Assembly (NCBI RefSeq): GCF_000511355.1
Contig: NC_023135.1
Span: 3,958,838-4,022,837, forward strand
Length of the DNA stretch: 64,000 nt
Origin: Leisingera methylohalidivorans DSM 14336
GTDB lineage: Bacteria; Pseudomonadota; Alphaproteobacteria; Rhodobacterales; Rhodobacteraceae
Direction of reading: 5' to 3'
Shown here piece after piece: positions 10,078-19,937 of the stretch; the first letter of the stretch is position 1; each line of letters starts with the position of its first letter. The position numbers and the translations under genes are program-made. The notes beneath the pieces were generated by a model. It did not search any database, was not told the origin of the DNA, and saw only the letters and a list, made by a program, of their open reading frames with translations.

Positions 10078-10677
10078 ATGACTGCCCACATAGTGCTGGC
10101 TTCTGGTTCCGGAATCCGGGCGCAACTGCTGCGTCAGGCCGGGATAGAATTTGAAATCGATGTGCCGCGCCTGGACGAGCAGGCGATCAAATCTGCGCTC
10201 TTGGCCGAAGAGGCTCTTCCGCGCGATATCGCCGATGCGTTGGCTGAGGCGAAGGCGCGTAAAATCAGCGGAAAACATCCGGAAAAACTGGTGCTGGGGT
10301 GTGACCAGGTGCTCGATTTAGAAGGGAACCTTCTTTCGAAACCCACCAGCACCGAGGATGCGTTGTCTCAACTGAAGGGCATGCGTGGCAAACGGCACAT
10401 GCTGTTGTCTGCAGCCGTGATTTACCGCGACGGTGAACCGATCTGGCGCCATGTAGGACAAGTCCGCCTGCTCATGCGGAACAGCACTGATGCATTTCTC
10501 GAGGATTATGTGGCCCGGAACTGGCCCAGCATCCGCCATGCGGTAGGTGCTTACAAGCTGGAGGAAGAAGGTGTACGGCTGTTTGCCAGCATCGAAGGCA
10601 GCTACTTTAATGTATTGGGATTGCCGTTGATGGAGCTTATCAGTTACTTGGGTTTGCAAGGGGTAATCGAGCAATGA
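10078..10677 (+). CDS. Maf-family nucleoside triphosphate pyrophosphatase
   Basis: A 199-residue member of the Maf/HAM1-like superfamily, which hydrolyses non-canonical or modified nucleotides (dTTP/UTP, or m7GTP in the YceF branch). Visible family signs are the N-terminal LASGSGIRAQLL segment (residues 7-18), LGCDQVL near 79-85 and the C-terminal GSYFNVLGLPL. The usual SPRR of the N-terminal loop is replaced by SGIR, so the substrate cannot be assigned. It is the first rightward gene beside the candidate origin and overlaps aroE by 4 bp. Confidence 0.9.
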   Translation: MTAHIVLASGSGIRAQLLRQAGIEFEIDVPRLDEQAIKSALLAEEALPRDIADALAEAKARKISGKHPEKLVLGCDQVLDLEGNLLSKPTSTEDALSQLKGMRGKRHMLLSAAVIYRDGEPIWRHVGQVRLLMRNSTDAFLEDYVARNWPSIRHAVGAYKLEEEGVRLFASIEGSYFNVLGLPLMELISYLGLQGVIEQ

Positions 10678-11507
10678 CAGTAGCAAAAATCCCGCTCGCC
10701 GGCGTGATCGGCTGTCCGGTTGCACATTCCAAATCTCCGCAGCTCCACCGTCACTGGCTGAACGCTTATGGCATTTCAGGTTACTATGTGCCGATGCATG
10801 TGGAACCTGAAGATCTGGCCGACACGGTCCGGATGATGCCGAAAATGGGTTTTGTCGGGGCTAATGTCACCATACCGCACAAAGAAGCGGTTATGGAGAT
10901 TGCGGATAAGGTCACCGACCGGGCCAAACTCATTGGCGCCGCCAATACGCTGATTTTCCGAAGCGACGGAACAATCCTAGCCGACAATACGGACGGCTAC
11001 GGCTTCATCACCAACCTGCACCAGGGAGCGCCGGACTGGGACCCGGAATCCGGCCCGGCAGTTCTATTGGGCGCCGGCGGTGCCTGCCGTGCGGTTGTTG
11101 CCTCATTGCTGGAGGCCGGAGTGCCGGAGATCCTGCTGACCAACCGTACCCGCTGCCGGGCCGATCAGCTGCATGCGGACTTCGGCAACCGGGTCCGGGT
11201 GGTCGAATGGGTCCAGGCCGGCAATGTCATCGAAGAAGGTGCGCTGATTGTGAACACCACTTCTTTGGGAATGGTGGGTAAGCCGCGTCTGCGGGTTCCG
11301 CTGGATGGGTTGCAGCCCGATGCGGTTGTGACCGACCTTATCTATGCGCCCTTGAAAACCGATTTGTTGCAGACGGCTGAGGATGCTGGCTGCACGGTGG
11401 TCGATGGGCTGGGTATGTTGTTGCATCAGGCGGTGCCAGGGTTCGAACGCTGGTTCGGACACCGCCCTGATGTGGATGACGCAACGCGGTCGGCGGCTCT
11501 CAGATGA
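10674..11507 (+). CDS. aroE: Shikimate dehydrogenase (NADP+)
   Basis: AroE reduces 3-dehydroshikimate to shikimate in chorismate and aromatic amino acid synthesis. The 277-residue protein shows the substrate-binding motif GCPVAHSKSPQLH (about 13-25), the catalytic lysine in NVTIPHKEAV (about 64-73), NTDGYGF near 103-109 and the nucleotide-binding GAGGACRAV. It overlaps maf by 4 bp at its start and coaE by 4 bp at its end. Confidence 0.96.
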   Translation: MTVAKIPLAGVIGCPVAHSKSPQLHRHWLNAYGISGYYVPMHVEPEDLADTVRMMPKMGFVGANVTIPHKEAVMEIADKVTDRAKLIGAANTLIFRSDGTILADNTDGYGFITNLHQGAPDWDPESGPAVLLGAGGACRAVVASLLEAGVPEILLTNRTRCRADQLHADFGNRVRVVEWVQAGNVIEEGALIVNTTSLGMVGKPRLRVPLDGLQPDAVVTDLIYAPLKTDLLQTAEDAGCTVVDGLGMLLHQAVPGFERWFGHRPDVDDATRSAALR

Positions 11508-12097
11508 GTTTCAGCCTTGGCCTTACCGGCTCCATCGGAATGGGCAAGAGCACGACCGCCAAACTGTTCGCCGCCAAGGGGTGTGCGGTTTGGGATGCAG
11601 ATGCCGCCGTGCACCGGCTTTACAGCGCGGGAGGGGCTGCGGTTCAGCCAATGAGAGCGGCCTTCCCTGATGCTATCGAGGATGGCGTGGTAAACCGTGC
11701 TGCATTAAAGCGTATCATCAGTGAAAATCCTGATGCATTGAAACATATCGAAGCTATCGTGCATCCGCTTGTCGCACAGGATCGGGCTGCGTTCCGGACA
11801 CAAGCGGAACGCGATATACTGGTCTTTGACATCCCGCTGCTGTTTGAAACGGGCAGTGATTCTGAAATGGACGCAGTGGCTTGCGTGTTCGCGGATGCAG
11901 AGACACAGAAAGAGCGGGTTCTTGCCCGCGGCACGATGACGGTTGAGCAATTCAAGCATATCCTGCAAAAGCAGATGCCGATTGAGGAAAAACGCACCCG
12001 TGCCGATTATGCGATCGAGACGGACACGCTTGAGCACGCAGCGGAGCAGGTGACAGCGATCCTCGCAGACATCAGGAGGAAACTGGCCGATGCGTGA
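11504..12097 (+). CDS. coaE: Dephospho-CoA kinase
   Basis: CoaE phosphorylates the 3'-hydroxyl of dephospho-CoA, the last step of coenzyme A synthesis. The P-loop GLTGSIGMGKSTTA is at about residues 6-19, VWDADAAVHRLY follows at about 34-45, and the lid region with DIPLLFE is near 108. At 197 residues it is normal for the family. It overlaps aroE by 4 bp and dnaQ by 8 bp. Confidence 0.96.
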   Translation: MSFSLGLTGSIGMGKSTTAKLFAAKGCAVWDADAAVHRLYSAGGAAVQPMRAAFPDAIEDGVVNRAALKRIISENPDALKHIEAIVHPLVAQDRAAFRTQAERDILVFDIPLLFETGSDSEMDAVACVFADAETQKERVLARGTMTVEQFKHILQKQMPIEEKRTRADYAIETDTLEHAAEQVTAILADIRRKLADA

Positions 12098-12815
12098 AAT
12101 CGTTCTTGATACCGAGACCACCGGTTTTGATCCGTTCTCCGGCGACCGGATTGTTGAAATCGGTGCGGTAGAGCTGTACAACCACATGCCCACTGGCAAG
12201 ACGTACCACGAATATATCAACCCGGAACGCTCGATGCCTGCCGAGGCGTTTTCGGTCCACGGCATCGGTCCTGACTTGCTTGAGCCGCCGCAAAAACCGC
12301 AACCCGGCGCGGTGACGCTGCGGGACAAACCGGTATTTGCCAAAGTCGGGCAGAGTTTCCTCGATTTCGTGCAGGACTCCAAACTGGTGATTCACAATGC
12401 CAGCTTTGACATGAAGTTCCTGAACGCTGAACTGGACTGGATGGGCCTGCCCAAGCTGCCGATGGATCAGGCGCTCGACACGCTGGCGATAGCGCGCAAG
12501 CGATTTCCCGGTTCGCCGGCTACGCTGGACGCGCTGTGCAGGCGCTTCAACATCGACAACGCCAACCGGACCCTGCACGGGGCACTGCTTGACTCTGAAA
12601 TCCTGGCTGATGTTTATCTGGAGCTGATCGGCGGCCGTCAGCCGGACTTTGGCCTGTCTGCCCAATCATCTTCAGAGATAACCCGGGTGGAAGATGACTG
12701 GCGCCCTGCCCCCCGTCCATCGGCTTTGCCCCAGCGGATCACCGCAGAGGAACTGGCAGCTCATGAAAAATTCGTGGCCAACCTGGGGGAAGAGGCTTTG
12801 TGGAATGTTTCCTGA
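12090..12815 (+). CDS. dnaQ: DNA polymerase III epsilon subunit (3'-5' proofreading exonuclease)
   Basis: A 241-residue DEDDh exonuclease that proofreads for the replicative polymerase. Exo I is IVLDTETTGF, with D7 and E9. Exo II is VIHNASFDMKFLN near residues 98-110, and Exo III is HGALLDSEIL with the catalytic His and Asp near 166-171. The C-terminal tail probably binds the alpha subunit. It is the last gene of the maf-aroE-coaE-dnaQ run and is followed by a strong terminator. Confidence 0.95.
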   Translation: MREIVLDTETTGFDPFSGDRIVEIGAVELYNHMPTGKTYHEYINPERSMPAEAFSVHGIGPDLLEPPQKPQPGAVTLRDKPVFAKVGQSFLDFVQDSKLVIHNASFDMKFLNAELDWMGLPKLPMDQALDTLAIARKRFPGSPATLDALCRRFNIDNANRTLHGALLDSEILADVYLELIGGRQPDFGLSAQSSSEITRVEDDWRPAPRPSALPQRITAEELAAHEKFVANLGEEALWNVS

Positions 12816-12837
12816 CCCGGGGACGAATTAGAAAATG

Positions 12838-12868
12838 AAAAACGCCGCTGAATCTCAGCGGCGTTTTT
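12838..12868. terminator. Bidirectional rho-independent terminator, dnaQ / secB
   Basis: A perfect 14-bp stem (AAAAACGCCGCTGA with TCAGCGGCGTTTTT) and a 3-nt loop lie between convergent dnaQ and secB. The A-run and T-run on opposite sides let it terminate both genes. Confidence 0.93.
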
Positions 12869-12888
12869 GGTTAGGAGGGTCGGAAACT

Positions 12889-13377
12889 TTACTGAGTAGG
12901 AGCTGCTGCCGCCGCTTCGGTCTGACGTCGGGCCAGTTCGTTGCGGTAGATCGCCACAAAATCAATGTTGTCCAAGTTCAGCGGCGGGAAGCCGCCGTCG
13001 CGGGTGACGTCCGACACGATGCGGCGCAGGAACGGGAAGGTCATGCGCGGGCATTCGATCAGCAGGAACGGGTGCAACTGGTCTTCCGGCACGCCTGCGA
13101 TGTTGAAAACGCCGACATATTCCAGTTCCAGTACGAACAGGACTTCGCCGCCTTCCTTGTTCTTTGATTCGACAGTCAGCTTGGTGACAACTTCATACTG
13201 GTTTTCAGCCGAGCGTTTTTTTGCATCCAGGTTCACCTGCACACTGACATCCGGCTGCACGTCGCCGCCGGTGCCTTTTTGCGCCATCACGTTTTCAAAC
13301 GACATGTCGCGAATGAACTGGCCCAAAATGTTCATCTTGACTTGCGGCTGCTGCTGGGCTTCGCCGTTTTCGGCCAT
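12889..13377 (-). CDS. secB: Protein-export chaperone SecB
   Basis: SecB is a tetrameric cytosolic chaperone that keeps preproteins unfolded and hands them to SecA. The 162-residue protein carries the family segments IRDMSFENV, LELEYVGVFNI, and the conserved PFLLIECPRMTFPFLRRIV followed by GGFPPLNLDNIDF. SecB near dnaQ and the origin is usual in Alphaproteobacteria. It is transcribed alone towards the shared terminator. Confidence 0.96.
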   Translation of the reverse strand: MAENGEAQQQPQVKMNILGQFIRDMSFENVMAQKGTGGDVQPDVSVQVNLDAKKRSAENQYEVVTKLTVESKNKEGGEVLFVLELEYVGVFNIAGVPEDQLHPFLLIECPRMTFPFLRRIVSDVTRDGGFPPLNLDNIDFVAIYRNELARRQTEAAAAAPTQ

Positions 13378-13432
13378 CGGGATACTCCTGAAAAATTCTT
13401 TTGACCGTGCTTAGCAGCTTGGTCCGGGTAGC

Positions 13433-13933
13433 TCAACGGGGGCCGTCGACCCAGCCTGATGGGCCGCTTGGACGGTCACCGGGAGTCACATCTTCGAAAT
13501 CTCCGTCGATGGTATCATCCGGCCTGCCGGCGGCCCCAGGATAATGACGGCCCTGCATGCTGCCGGGTCCCATTTGGAACTGCGCCACTGTGACACGGGC
13601 CCGAAGATAGCGGAAAACCGCCAGCCGCACCGGCGGCATCAGAAGGGCAAATCCAAAAGCATCTGTAAAGAACCCCGGAGTCAGCAGCAGCGCGCCGGCG
13701 AAAAGGATCATAGCGCCATGGGCCAAAGGCTCGGCCGGGTCGGACATTTGCTGGAAAGACGAGCGCAGTTGCCCCATTGCCATGCGTCCCTGCGTTTTCA
13801 CCAGCCAGGTGCCCAGCACCGCAGTCAGAACCACGATGGCCAAGGTCGGCCATAGCCCGATTGCGCCGCCGATTTGAATAAACAGGGCAATTTCAATGAT
13901 TGGAACCATTAGAAAGGCCAGGAAGATATACAT
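13433..13933 (-). CDS. fxsA: FxsA family membrane protein
   Basis: A 166-residue cytoplasmic-membrane protein of the FxsA family, named for suppression of F-plasmid exclusion of phage T7 in E. coli; its native role is unclear. N-terminal membrane segments (MYIFLAFLMVPIIEIALFIQ and an Ile/Ala/Leu-rich second helix) and a third one near residues 75-95 (MILFAGALLLTPGFFTDAFG) match the family, followed by a hydrophilic tail with DDTIDGDFEDV. It diverges from the Tim44-like gene across 114 bp. Confidence 0.88.
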   Translation of the reverse strand: MYIFLAFLMVPIIEIALFIQIGGAIGLWPTLAIVVLTAVLGTWLVKTQGRMAMGQLRSSFQQMSDPAEPLAHGAMILFAGALLLTPGFFTDAFGFALLMPPVRLAVFRYLRARVTVAQFQMGPGSMQGRHYPGAAGRPDDTIDGDFEDVTPGDRPSGPSGWVDGPR

Positions 13934-14047
13934 GGAGTTTCCTTACGATCATACGCCGGGGCGGTAGACTTGCCCCCGCCCGTCACCTACATAAGGTCTG
14001 ATCGCTTTGGTTTCAAACAAAGCACGAACGCCTAGCATGAGGTATCC

Positions 14048-14704
14048 ATGGAGTCGCCTGTGATTCAGCTTTTGGTTCTGGCCGGTATTGCCGTGTTTCT
14101 GATCCTGCGCTTGAAAAGCGTACTTGGGACACGGGAAGGTTTTGAAAAGCCACCGCTGCCGCAATCCGAAGCGCGGAGCCGCCGGCCCGATCTGGAAGTG
14201 ATCGAAGGCGGCCCGGATCGTGACATTACCGATTATGTGGCTGATGGCAGTCCGCAGGCTCTGGCCCTGGCTGAGATGAAGCGGGCTGAACCGTGTTTTC
14301 AAGTGCAGGAATTTGTGCAGGGCGCGCGCGGTGCATATGAAATGATCCTGATGGGCTTTGAGCATGGCAACCTGGACGACATCCAGCCGTTCCTGGCCGA
14401 GGACGTGTTCGAAAGCTTCGTGGATGCCGTTGCGCAGCGAGAGGATCAGGGCTTCAAGATCGAGGCCGAGTTTATCGGTGTGCGTGAAACCACCGTGGCA
14501 GATGCAACTTTCGACACACAGACAGGCCGGGCCGAGATCACCATGCGGTTTGTTGGTGAAATGACGTCCGTTGTCCGCGACCGCGGTGGCGACATCGTCG
14601 AAGGCGACCCCAAGGCTGTGAAGCGTCAGAAAGACACCTGGGTCTTTGCCCGCAACATGGGCGCCGATGATCCCAATTGGCAGCTGGTAGCGACGGACGC
14701 ATGA
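14048..14704 (+). CDS. Tim44-like domain (TimA-type) membrane-anchored protein
   Basis: A 218-residue protein with one N-terminal membrane anchor (IQLLVLAGIAVFLILRL, residues 6-22), a charged linker, and a C-terminal Tim44-like fold (about residues 80-215: FVQGARGAYEMILMGFEHGNLDDIQPFL...). This is the bacterial relative of the mitochondrial import motor anchor Tim44; the alphaproteobacterial protein was called TimA, and its role is not settled. It sits next to fxsA and secB, as in many Alphaproteobacteria, and its TGA overlaps the mltA ATG. Confidence 0.88.
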   Translation: MESPVIQLLVLAGIAVFLILRLKSVLGTREGFEKPPLPQSEARSRRPDLEVIEGGPDRDITDYVADGSPQALALAEMKRAEPCFQVQEFVQGARGAYEMILMGFEHGNLDDIQPFLAEDVFESFVDAVAQREDQGFKIEAEFIGVRETTVADATFDTQTGRAEITMRFVGEMTSVVRDRGGDIVEGDPKAVKRQKDTWVFARNMGADDPNWQLVATDA

Positions 14705-15753
14705 TTGCGGCGCTTCGGGGGGTATTTGGGGCAGCTGCATTCGCAGGTGCCGCGATGACCGCCTCAGGGGCGCATTCTGAAACCGTGTCCAGAATCTTGG
14801 ATTTTGCTCAATTGGACGGCTGGGCCAAGGACGATCATGCCCATGCGCTGCAGGTTTTTCTAGGAACCTGCAAGGACCTGAGGGATCCCGACTGGGCTGC
14901 TTTGTGCAAGGCGGCGCAATCACAGACACCCGAAGGGGCAAGAGCGTTTTTCGAACTGTTCTTCCGCCCGGTTCTGATCGAGGATGGCAATCCAGCTCTG
15001 TTCACCGGTTATTTCGAACCTGAGCTGAGCGGTTCCCGCTATCCGACAGATCGCTTCCGTTACCCGGTCTACAAGATGCCACCCGAGGCCCGTTCTACCG
15101 ATTTGTGGCTGCCCCGGCGGGACATTCTGACCAGCGGTGTATTGGCTGACCGCGGGCTGGAGATTGCCTGGGTGGACGACCCGGTGGAGCTGTTCTTTCT
15201 GCAAATTCAGGGTTCTGGAAGGATCCGCTTGCCGGACGGCTCAATGATCCGGGTTGGCTACGGCGGTGCTAATGGCCACACTTATAAATCCATTGGCAAG
15301 GAACTGGTGCGCCGCGGCGTCTACAACGCCCATCAGGTCAGCGCCCAAGTGATCAAATCCTGGGTCCGGCGCAACCCGTCGGACGGCAAGGAGCTGCTGT
15401 TCCACAATCCGTCTTATGTGTTCTTCCGCGAAGTAAGCGAAGTATCAGCGTCCAAAGGGCCGCTTGGCGCCATGAACCGCTCGGTCACGCCGATGCGCAC
15501 TATTGCCGCCGACCCTGCATACACTCCGCTGGGTGCGCCGGTCTGGGTGGAGAAGGATGGACATGTGCCCCTGCGCCGCCTGATGGTGGCGCAGGATACA
15601 GGATCCGCAATAAAGGGCGCGCAGAGGGCTGATATTTTTGTCGGTACAGGCGATGCCGCCGGCGAGACCGCTGGAACGATGAAAGACCCGGGGCGGATGG
15701 TGGTTCTGCTGCCGATCCAGCGGGCTTATGCGATGCTGCCGGAAGACCTTTGA
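14701..15753 (+). CDS. mltA: Membrane-bound lytic murein transglycosylase A
   Basis: MltA cleaves peptidoglycan glycan strands, producing 1,6-anhydro-muropeptides. I chose the ATG at 14701, in an ATGA overlap with the previous gene (350 residues); it gives a clean signal peptide (MIAALRGVFGAAAFAGAAMTASGAHS). The MltA domain spans about residues 80-240 (LFTGYFEPELSGS, FFLQIQGSGRI). The C-terminal 3D domain has VAQDTGSAIKGAQRADIFVG with the catalytic aspartates. No lipobox cysteine is evident, so it may be periplasmic rather than a lipoprotein. Confidence 0.93.
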   Translation: MIAALRGVFGAAAFAGAAMTASGAHSETVSRILDFAQLDGWAKDDHAHALQVFLGTCKDLRDPDWAALCKAAQSQTPEGARAFFELFFRPVLIEDGNPALFTGYFEPELSGSRYPTDRFRYPVYKMPPEARSTDLWLPRRDILTSGVLADRGLEIAWVDDPVELFFLQIQGSGRIRLPDGSMIRVGYGGANGHTYKSIGKELVRRGVYNAHQVSAQVIKSWVRRNPSDGKELLFHNPSYVFFREVSEVSASKGPLGAMNRSVTPMRTIAADPAYTPLGAPVWVEKDGHVPLRRLMVAQDTGSAIKGAQRADIFVGTGDAAGETAGTMKDPGRMVVLLPIQRAYAMLPEDL

Positions 15754-16341
15754 ATGACGCGGCGGAAACTGACAGGAGACGAGATCGACCTCTGGCACAA
15801 GGTCGTGAAACATGCGGAACGCATGCATCCTGGCGCGCATTCCAAGCCGCCTGCCCCGCCGCTGCTGAAACCCAAACCGGTTAAGCCCCCTGAGCCGGGA
15901 CTGGATCCGTTTGAGATTGGGAGCCGCGCCAAGCCGAAACCGCTGAAACACGATTTGAAACCGTCTCTTGCCCGCAGCCTGGCCAACGATCCGGTGCAGA
16001 TGGATGAAAAATCTTTCCGCCGCATGAAGCGCGGCAAGCTTAAGCCAGAAGGCAAGCTGGACCTGCACGGCATGCGGACCGACTCGGCTCATCCTGCTCT
16101 CACCCGGTTTATCCTGTCTGCCCAAGCTACCGGAAAACGGCTGGTTCTGGTGATCACCGGCAAAGGAAAGCACCGAGACGAACCAGGTCCGATGCCGGTC
16201 CCGCGCGGAGTGCTGCGCCACAAGGTGCCGCAATGGCTGTCATTGCCGCCGCTGGCGCAAGCGGTGATGCAGGTCACCCCTGCCCACATCAGCCATGGCG
16301 GTGAAGGCGCCTATTACGTCTATCTCAGACGCAGCCGTTGA
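15754..16341 (+). CDS. Smr domain protein
   Basis: A 195-residue protein with a charged, proline-rich N-terminal half and a C-terminal Smr (MutS2-related) domain at about residues 98-192. The domain contains the hallmark LDLHGM, the ITGKGKH loop and a C-terminal HGGEGAYYVYLRR. Stand-alone Smr proteins are nucleases or nucleic-acid-binding proteins; the specific role here is unknown. It starts directly after the mltA stop codon, so co-translation is likely. Confidence 0.9.
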   Translation: MTRRKLTGDEIDLWHKVVKHAERMHPGAHSKPPAPPLLKPKPVKPPEPGLDPFEIGSRAKPKPLKHDLKPSLARSLANDPVQMDEKSFRRMKRGKLKPEGKLDLHGMRTDSAHPALTRFILSAQATGKRLVLVITGKGKHRDEPGPMPVPRGVLRHKVPQWLSLPPLAQAVMQVTPAHISHGGEGAYYVYLRRSR

Positions 16342-16347
16342 CCCGGC

Positions 16348-17463
16348 CTATCTGTTGTCCGCGGGCGTGCTTTCCAGTGCAACCTTGATGGTTCTGTCTT
16401 GAATGACAATCTGACCCGGCAGAATCTTTCGCAGCAGGTCCTGGCTATGCGTAAACGAGTCTGCGGTTTCCCGAGCACCGTTTAGCAATGCAATCAGCGC
16501 CGGCGAGGAGGCTGCCACAAAATGCTGCGACTCCGCTTCATCTGCAAAGGCCGTGGTGTCGATCACTTTAACCGGCAGACCGCTGACTGCGTCAAGGTTG
16601 TCCAGATTCCCGAGTCTTTCACGGCCATTCAGGCCGCGCAGGTGCTGTGACAGCGTCAGGACGTTATCTTTTCGCGACACGAAAATCAGGAACGGTTGCG
16701 GCACCTGTTTGAATCTCCGAATCTGAGATTTAAACACGTCGACATCCAAATCTGGTGACATCAGGATGACACCGCCCAGGTTCTGCGTTGTCCAGCCGGG
16801 AGTTTTGATCTCCATCTGGCGCAGGGTTTCCATAGTCAGCAGCCCCCCCATGGAATGGGCAACGACCACAATACGCTCGGCCGCGGAAGCGCGCAGTTTA
16901 CGCAGCAGAGCTTCCAGCCCGTCACGGGCAAACAGCACACTGTCGCCATCGTAAGCATAGCCAAGCGGACGGCCCTTGCTTGGCCAGGAATAGATAACCG
17001 TTGCCCCGGGAAGGTTGATGTCATGAGAAAGCTGGGCAGCCCGGAAAGCGGTCTCGGCCTGGGTGGAATTGAAGCCGTGCACAAAAACCGTAACTTCGCG
17101 CTCCTTTCGGGGAAACCTTGCCAGTTCTTGCTGCAGCCGGGCGGAAAAGGCGGCCTCGGTTTTGAATGTCTTCCGTCCTGCCATGGTGAATTCAGTGATG
17201 GGGTCCGGTTTCGCGTAGCCGAACTTCAGCGAGCCGGGTTTATGATCCGGCGGAATTGAAACCGTGAGTTCAAGCAGGCTGACTGCGTCGGTGCGGGTGG
17301 GCCCAAAGGTGCCATCAGGCAGCGGTTCTCGGTTTGTGGCGGCAAAAATGGTCTTAGGCGTGCCCAGCTCCAGCGCTTCTGGAACTGTTGGGGTAAAAGA
17401 TCTGTCAGTACAGGCCGCCAGAAGGACCATGATCACACCGGAAATCAGGCGCAGCCCGTGCAT
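16348..17463 (-). CDS. Alpha/beta hydrolase lipoprotein (DUF900-type)
   Basis: A 371-residue secreted hydrolase. From the ATG at 17463 it begins MHGLRLISGVIMVLLAAC, a lipoprotein signal with a lipobox whose cysteine is residue 18; an upstream reading would bury that signal. The core shows VTVFVHGFNSTQAETAFRAA (oxyanion region) and VVAHSMGGLLTMETLR, the GxSxG nucleophile elbow with serine, in a DUF900-like hydrolase fold. The substrate is unknown. It ends 6 bp from the convergent Smr gene. Confidence 0.88.
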   Translation of the reverse strand: MHGLRLISGVIMVLLAACTDRSFTPTVPEALELGTPKTIFAATNREPLPDGTFGPTRTDAVSLLELTVSIPPDHKPGSLKFGYAKPDPITEFTMAGRKTFKTEAAFSARLQQELARFPRKEREVTVFVHGFNSTQAETAFRAAQLSHDINLPGATVIYSWPSKGRPLGYAYDGDSVLFARDGLEALLRKLRASAAERIVVVAHSMGGLLTMETLRQMEIKTPGWTTQNLGGVILMSPDLDVDVFKSQIRRFKQVPQPFLIFVSRKDNVLTLSQHLRGLNGRERLGNLDNLDAVSGLPVKVIDTTAFADEAESQHFVAASSPALIALLNGARETADSFTHSQDLLRKILPGQIVIQDRTIKVALESTPADNR

Positions 17464-17541
17464 TTTGTCTACCTCAATCAATTGGCGGCAGGCTACTGCA
17501 CCTGCCGCCAAAGTCCAGAGGCTGGAATTTGGTCTGGTGTT

Positions 17542-18852
17542 TTACAGCACGTAACGGCTGACATCGGCTGACCGGCCCAGTTCACCCAGGTTTTTCTTCA
17601 CAAAACTTTCGTCCACAATGACCGCGTCGCCCGACCGGTCCGGCGCAGTAAAGGAGAGCTCCTCAAACACCCGCTCCATCACTGTGTAAAGCCGCCGTGC
17701 GCCTATGTTTTCCACAGCCTGGTTCACTTCGGCGGCGATTTTGGCCAAGGCGGCGATACCGTCGTCGGTAAAGGTCACTTCGACGTCTTCCGTGCCCATC
17801 AATGCAGTGTACTGGAGTGTCAAAGCATTGTCGGTCTCGGTCAGGATACGCACGAAATCCGCCTCGGTCAGCGCCCGCAGGCTCACCCGGATCGGCAGAC
17901 GGCCCTGCAGTTCCGGCAGCAGGTCCGAGGGTTTGGCAATATGGAACGCGCCGGAGGCGATGAACAGGATGTGGTCGGTCTTGACCGGGCCGTGTTTGGT
18001 GCTGACGGTGGTGCCCTCGATCAGCGGCAGCAGATCCCGCTGCACACCCTCGCGGCTGACGTCGCCGCCTCGGGTTTCCTGGCGCGCGCAGACTTTGTCG
18101 ATCTCGTCCAGGAAGACGATGCCGTTCTGCTCTACAGACTCCAGCGCGGTGCGGGTCACGGTCTCATCATCCAGCAGTTTGTCAGCCTCTTCGCTGATCA
18201 GCACCTCATAGCTTTCAGACACGGTCATCTTCTTGCGGGTGGTGCGGCCGCCCATCGCCTTGCCGAACAGGTCGCCCAGGTTCAGAGCGCCCATGTTGCC
18301 GCCGGGCTGGCCTGGGATTTCGAACATATTGCCCATCGGGTTGGAGGTGTCTGCGACATCCAGTTCGATCAGGGTGTCGTCCAGTTCGCCTGATTTCAGC
18401 TTCTTGCGGAACATCTCGCGGGTTGTTTCACGCGCGTCCGCGCCGGCGATAGCTTCCAGAACCCGGTTCTCGGCAGATTTTTGAGCTTTAGCCTTCACAT
18501 CCTCGCGCATGAATTCGCGGGTCTGGGCAATAGCGCTGTCAGCGAGATCCCGGATGATCTGCTCCACATCGCGCCCGACATAACCGACTTCTGTGAACTT
18601 TGTCGCCTCAACCTTGATGAAGGGCGCGCGCGCCAGTTTTGCCAGCCGGCGGGAAATCTCCGTCTTGCCGACACCTGTGGGGCCGATCATCAGGATGTTC
18701 TTCGGATACACTTCATCACGCAGGTCATCGGAAAGCTGCTTGCGCCGCCAGCGGCTGCGCAACGCCACGGCCACAGCACGTTTGGCTTCTTTCTGGCCGA
18801 TGATGAAACGATCCAGTTCAGAGACGATTTCGCGAGGGGTCAGATCAGTCAT
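17542..18852 (-). CDS. hslU: ATP-dependent protease ATPase subunit HslU (ClpY)
   Basis: HslU is the AAA+ unfoldase that feeds substrates to HslV. The 436-residue protein starts at ATG 18852 ([20 protein letters not shown]), preceded by GGAAG. It has Walker [10 protein letters not shown] near residues 57-65, the intermediate I domain (about 110-240), Walker [10 protein letters not shown] and a C-terminal sensor-2 region. The extreme C-terminus DVSRYVL inserts into HslV pockets in this family. It lies downstream of a membrane protein gene that separates it from hslV. Confidence 0.97.
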   Translation of the reverse strand: MTDLTPREIVSELDRFIIGQKEAKRAVAVALRSRWRRKQLSDDLRDEVYPKNILMIGPTGVGKTEISRRLAKLARAPFIKVEATKFTEVGYVGRDVEQIIRDLADSAIAQTREFMREDVKAKAQKSAENRVLEAIAGADARETTREMFRKKLKSGELDDTLIELDVADTSNPMGNMFEIPGQPGGNMGALNLGDLFGKAMGGRTTRKKMTVSESYEVLISEEADKLLDDETVTRTALESVEQNGIVFLDEIDKVCARQETRGGDVSREGVQRDLLPLIEGTTVSTKHGPVKTDHILFIASGAFHIAKPSDLLPELQGRLPIRVSLRALTEADFVRILTETDNALTLQYTALMGTEDVEVTFTDDGIAALAKIAAEVNQAVENIGARRLYTVMERVFEELSFTAPDRSGDAVIVDESFVKKNLGELGRSADVSRYVL

Positions 18853-18865
18853 GGATACTTCCGTT

Positions 18866-19936
18866 TCAATGGGATGGCGGCAGCCGGCCAAGCGGCAGCA
18901 CGCCAGACAAGAGTGAGAGCAGCACAGCCCGGATATGGCTCCAAAAGGCCCCCAATGCCACCAGGAACATGCCAAGCGCCAGGATCGTAATGGCGGTGCC
19001 TTCGCCGCTGAAGACAGTTCCTGCGAGGGTGACACTGTAGCCGATTGCGGCAATCAGGAACGAGCGCCGGTCAATGATGATTGCAATCAGGGCAAACACC
19101 AGCAGGACGCCGATCAGCAGCATGTTGGAACCAGAAGTACCGGCGTTCAGCAGGCTGAGCGCAATTGTATTCACCAAGGCCGGGGCTGCAACGACGTGCA
19201 GCCAGAAACCTTGGGCCGAGCGTCGGGTCACACGGTGGGGATCGCTGAGATCAAACGCCATGGCTACGGCAAATACGGCGAACCCTACGGCCAGTGTGAT
19301 CCAGGCAAACGGCCCGCTGGCTGACAGCAGAAACAGGTCGCTCACCCCGGCGGGGGTGCCTGCCTGTATCGATCCCGACAACAGGGCGAGGACAAAGACA
19401 CCCAAAGCGATCAGCGCCATGGCAAAAGGAACGCGAAAGCGCAGCCAAAACAGAGTGACGGCGGCTGTTGCCATCGCAAATGGCAGCGGCAGGCTTGAAT
19501 AGTCGTTTTGCGCAAGCATGAATGGCTGGGAAAAAGCTGCCGAGAAACCGGCGCCGGCGTTGCCGGCCCATAGAAGGGAAAGAGCAATCGCTGGTGCCAC
19601 CATGCGGCGGCGGCGGATGAAGTATTCAGACAGTATCCATAGCACGGCAGCGCCGGCGATGGCTGAATATATGGCCTTGTCCTGGTAGCCGCCGATTGAC
19701 CGAGCCAGATCAACGGCTGTGAAAGCCATCCAGCCGGATGCCAGGATCACAAGCCCGATCACAATAAAGATTTCATTGAACCCTTTGAACAGCTCAAAGG
19801 GTTCATCCCCTGGTGCCAGGTTCTCGCGTGCGCCTTTGCGGCTGTATGCCATGGCCAGAAGCGTGGCGGCCTGGGCCTCGGTCAACAACCCGGATCCTAC
19901 AGCAGCCCGCAGATCATTTTGATCAACCTGGGTCAC
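18866..19936 (-). CDS. Multi-pass membrane protein of unknown function between hslV and hslU
   Basis: A 356-residue protein with a short soluble N-terminus ([27 protein letters not shown], resembling the amphipathic N-terminus of DUF2157-type proteins) and about ten hydrophobic helices from residue 50 to the end. No catalytic motif is visible and I cannot name a function. It starts one base after the hslV stop and ends 13 bp before hslU, so it is almost certainly co-transcribed with the protease. Confidence 0.8.
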   Translation of the reverse strand: MTQVDQNDLRAAVGSGLLTEAQAATLLAMAYSRKGARENLAPGDEPFELFKGFNEIFIVIGLVILASGWMAFTAVDLARSIGGYQDKAIYSAIAGAAVLWILSEYFIRRRRMVAPAIALSLLWAGNAGAGFSAAFSQPFMLAQNDYSSLPLPFAMATAAVTLFWLRFRVPFAMALIALGVFVLALLSGSIQAGTPAGVSDLFLLSASGPFAWITLAVGFAVFAVAMAFDLSDPHRVTRRSAQGFWLHVVAAPALVNTIALSLLNAGTSGSNMLLIGVLLVFALIAIIIDRRSFLIAAIGYSVTLAGTVFSGEGTAITILALGMFLVALGAFWSHIRAVLLSLLSGVLPLGRLPPSH

Positions 19937-19937
19937 G

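Noticed and set aside
16089..16289. Small minus-strand gene opposite the Smr domain
   Set aside because: It is antisense to the conserved LDLHGM/ITGKGKH region, with no ribosome-binding site or family features.
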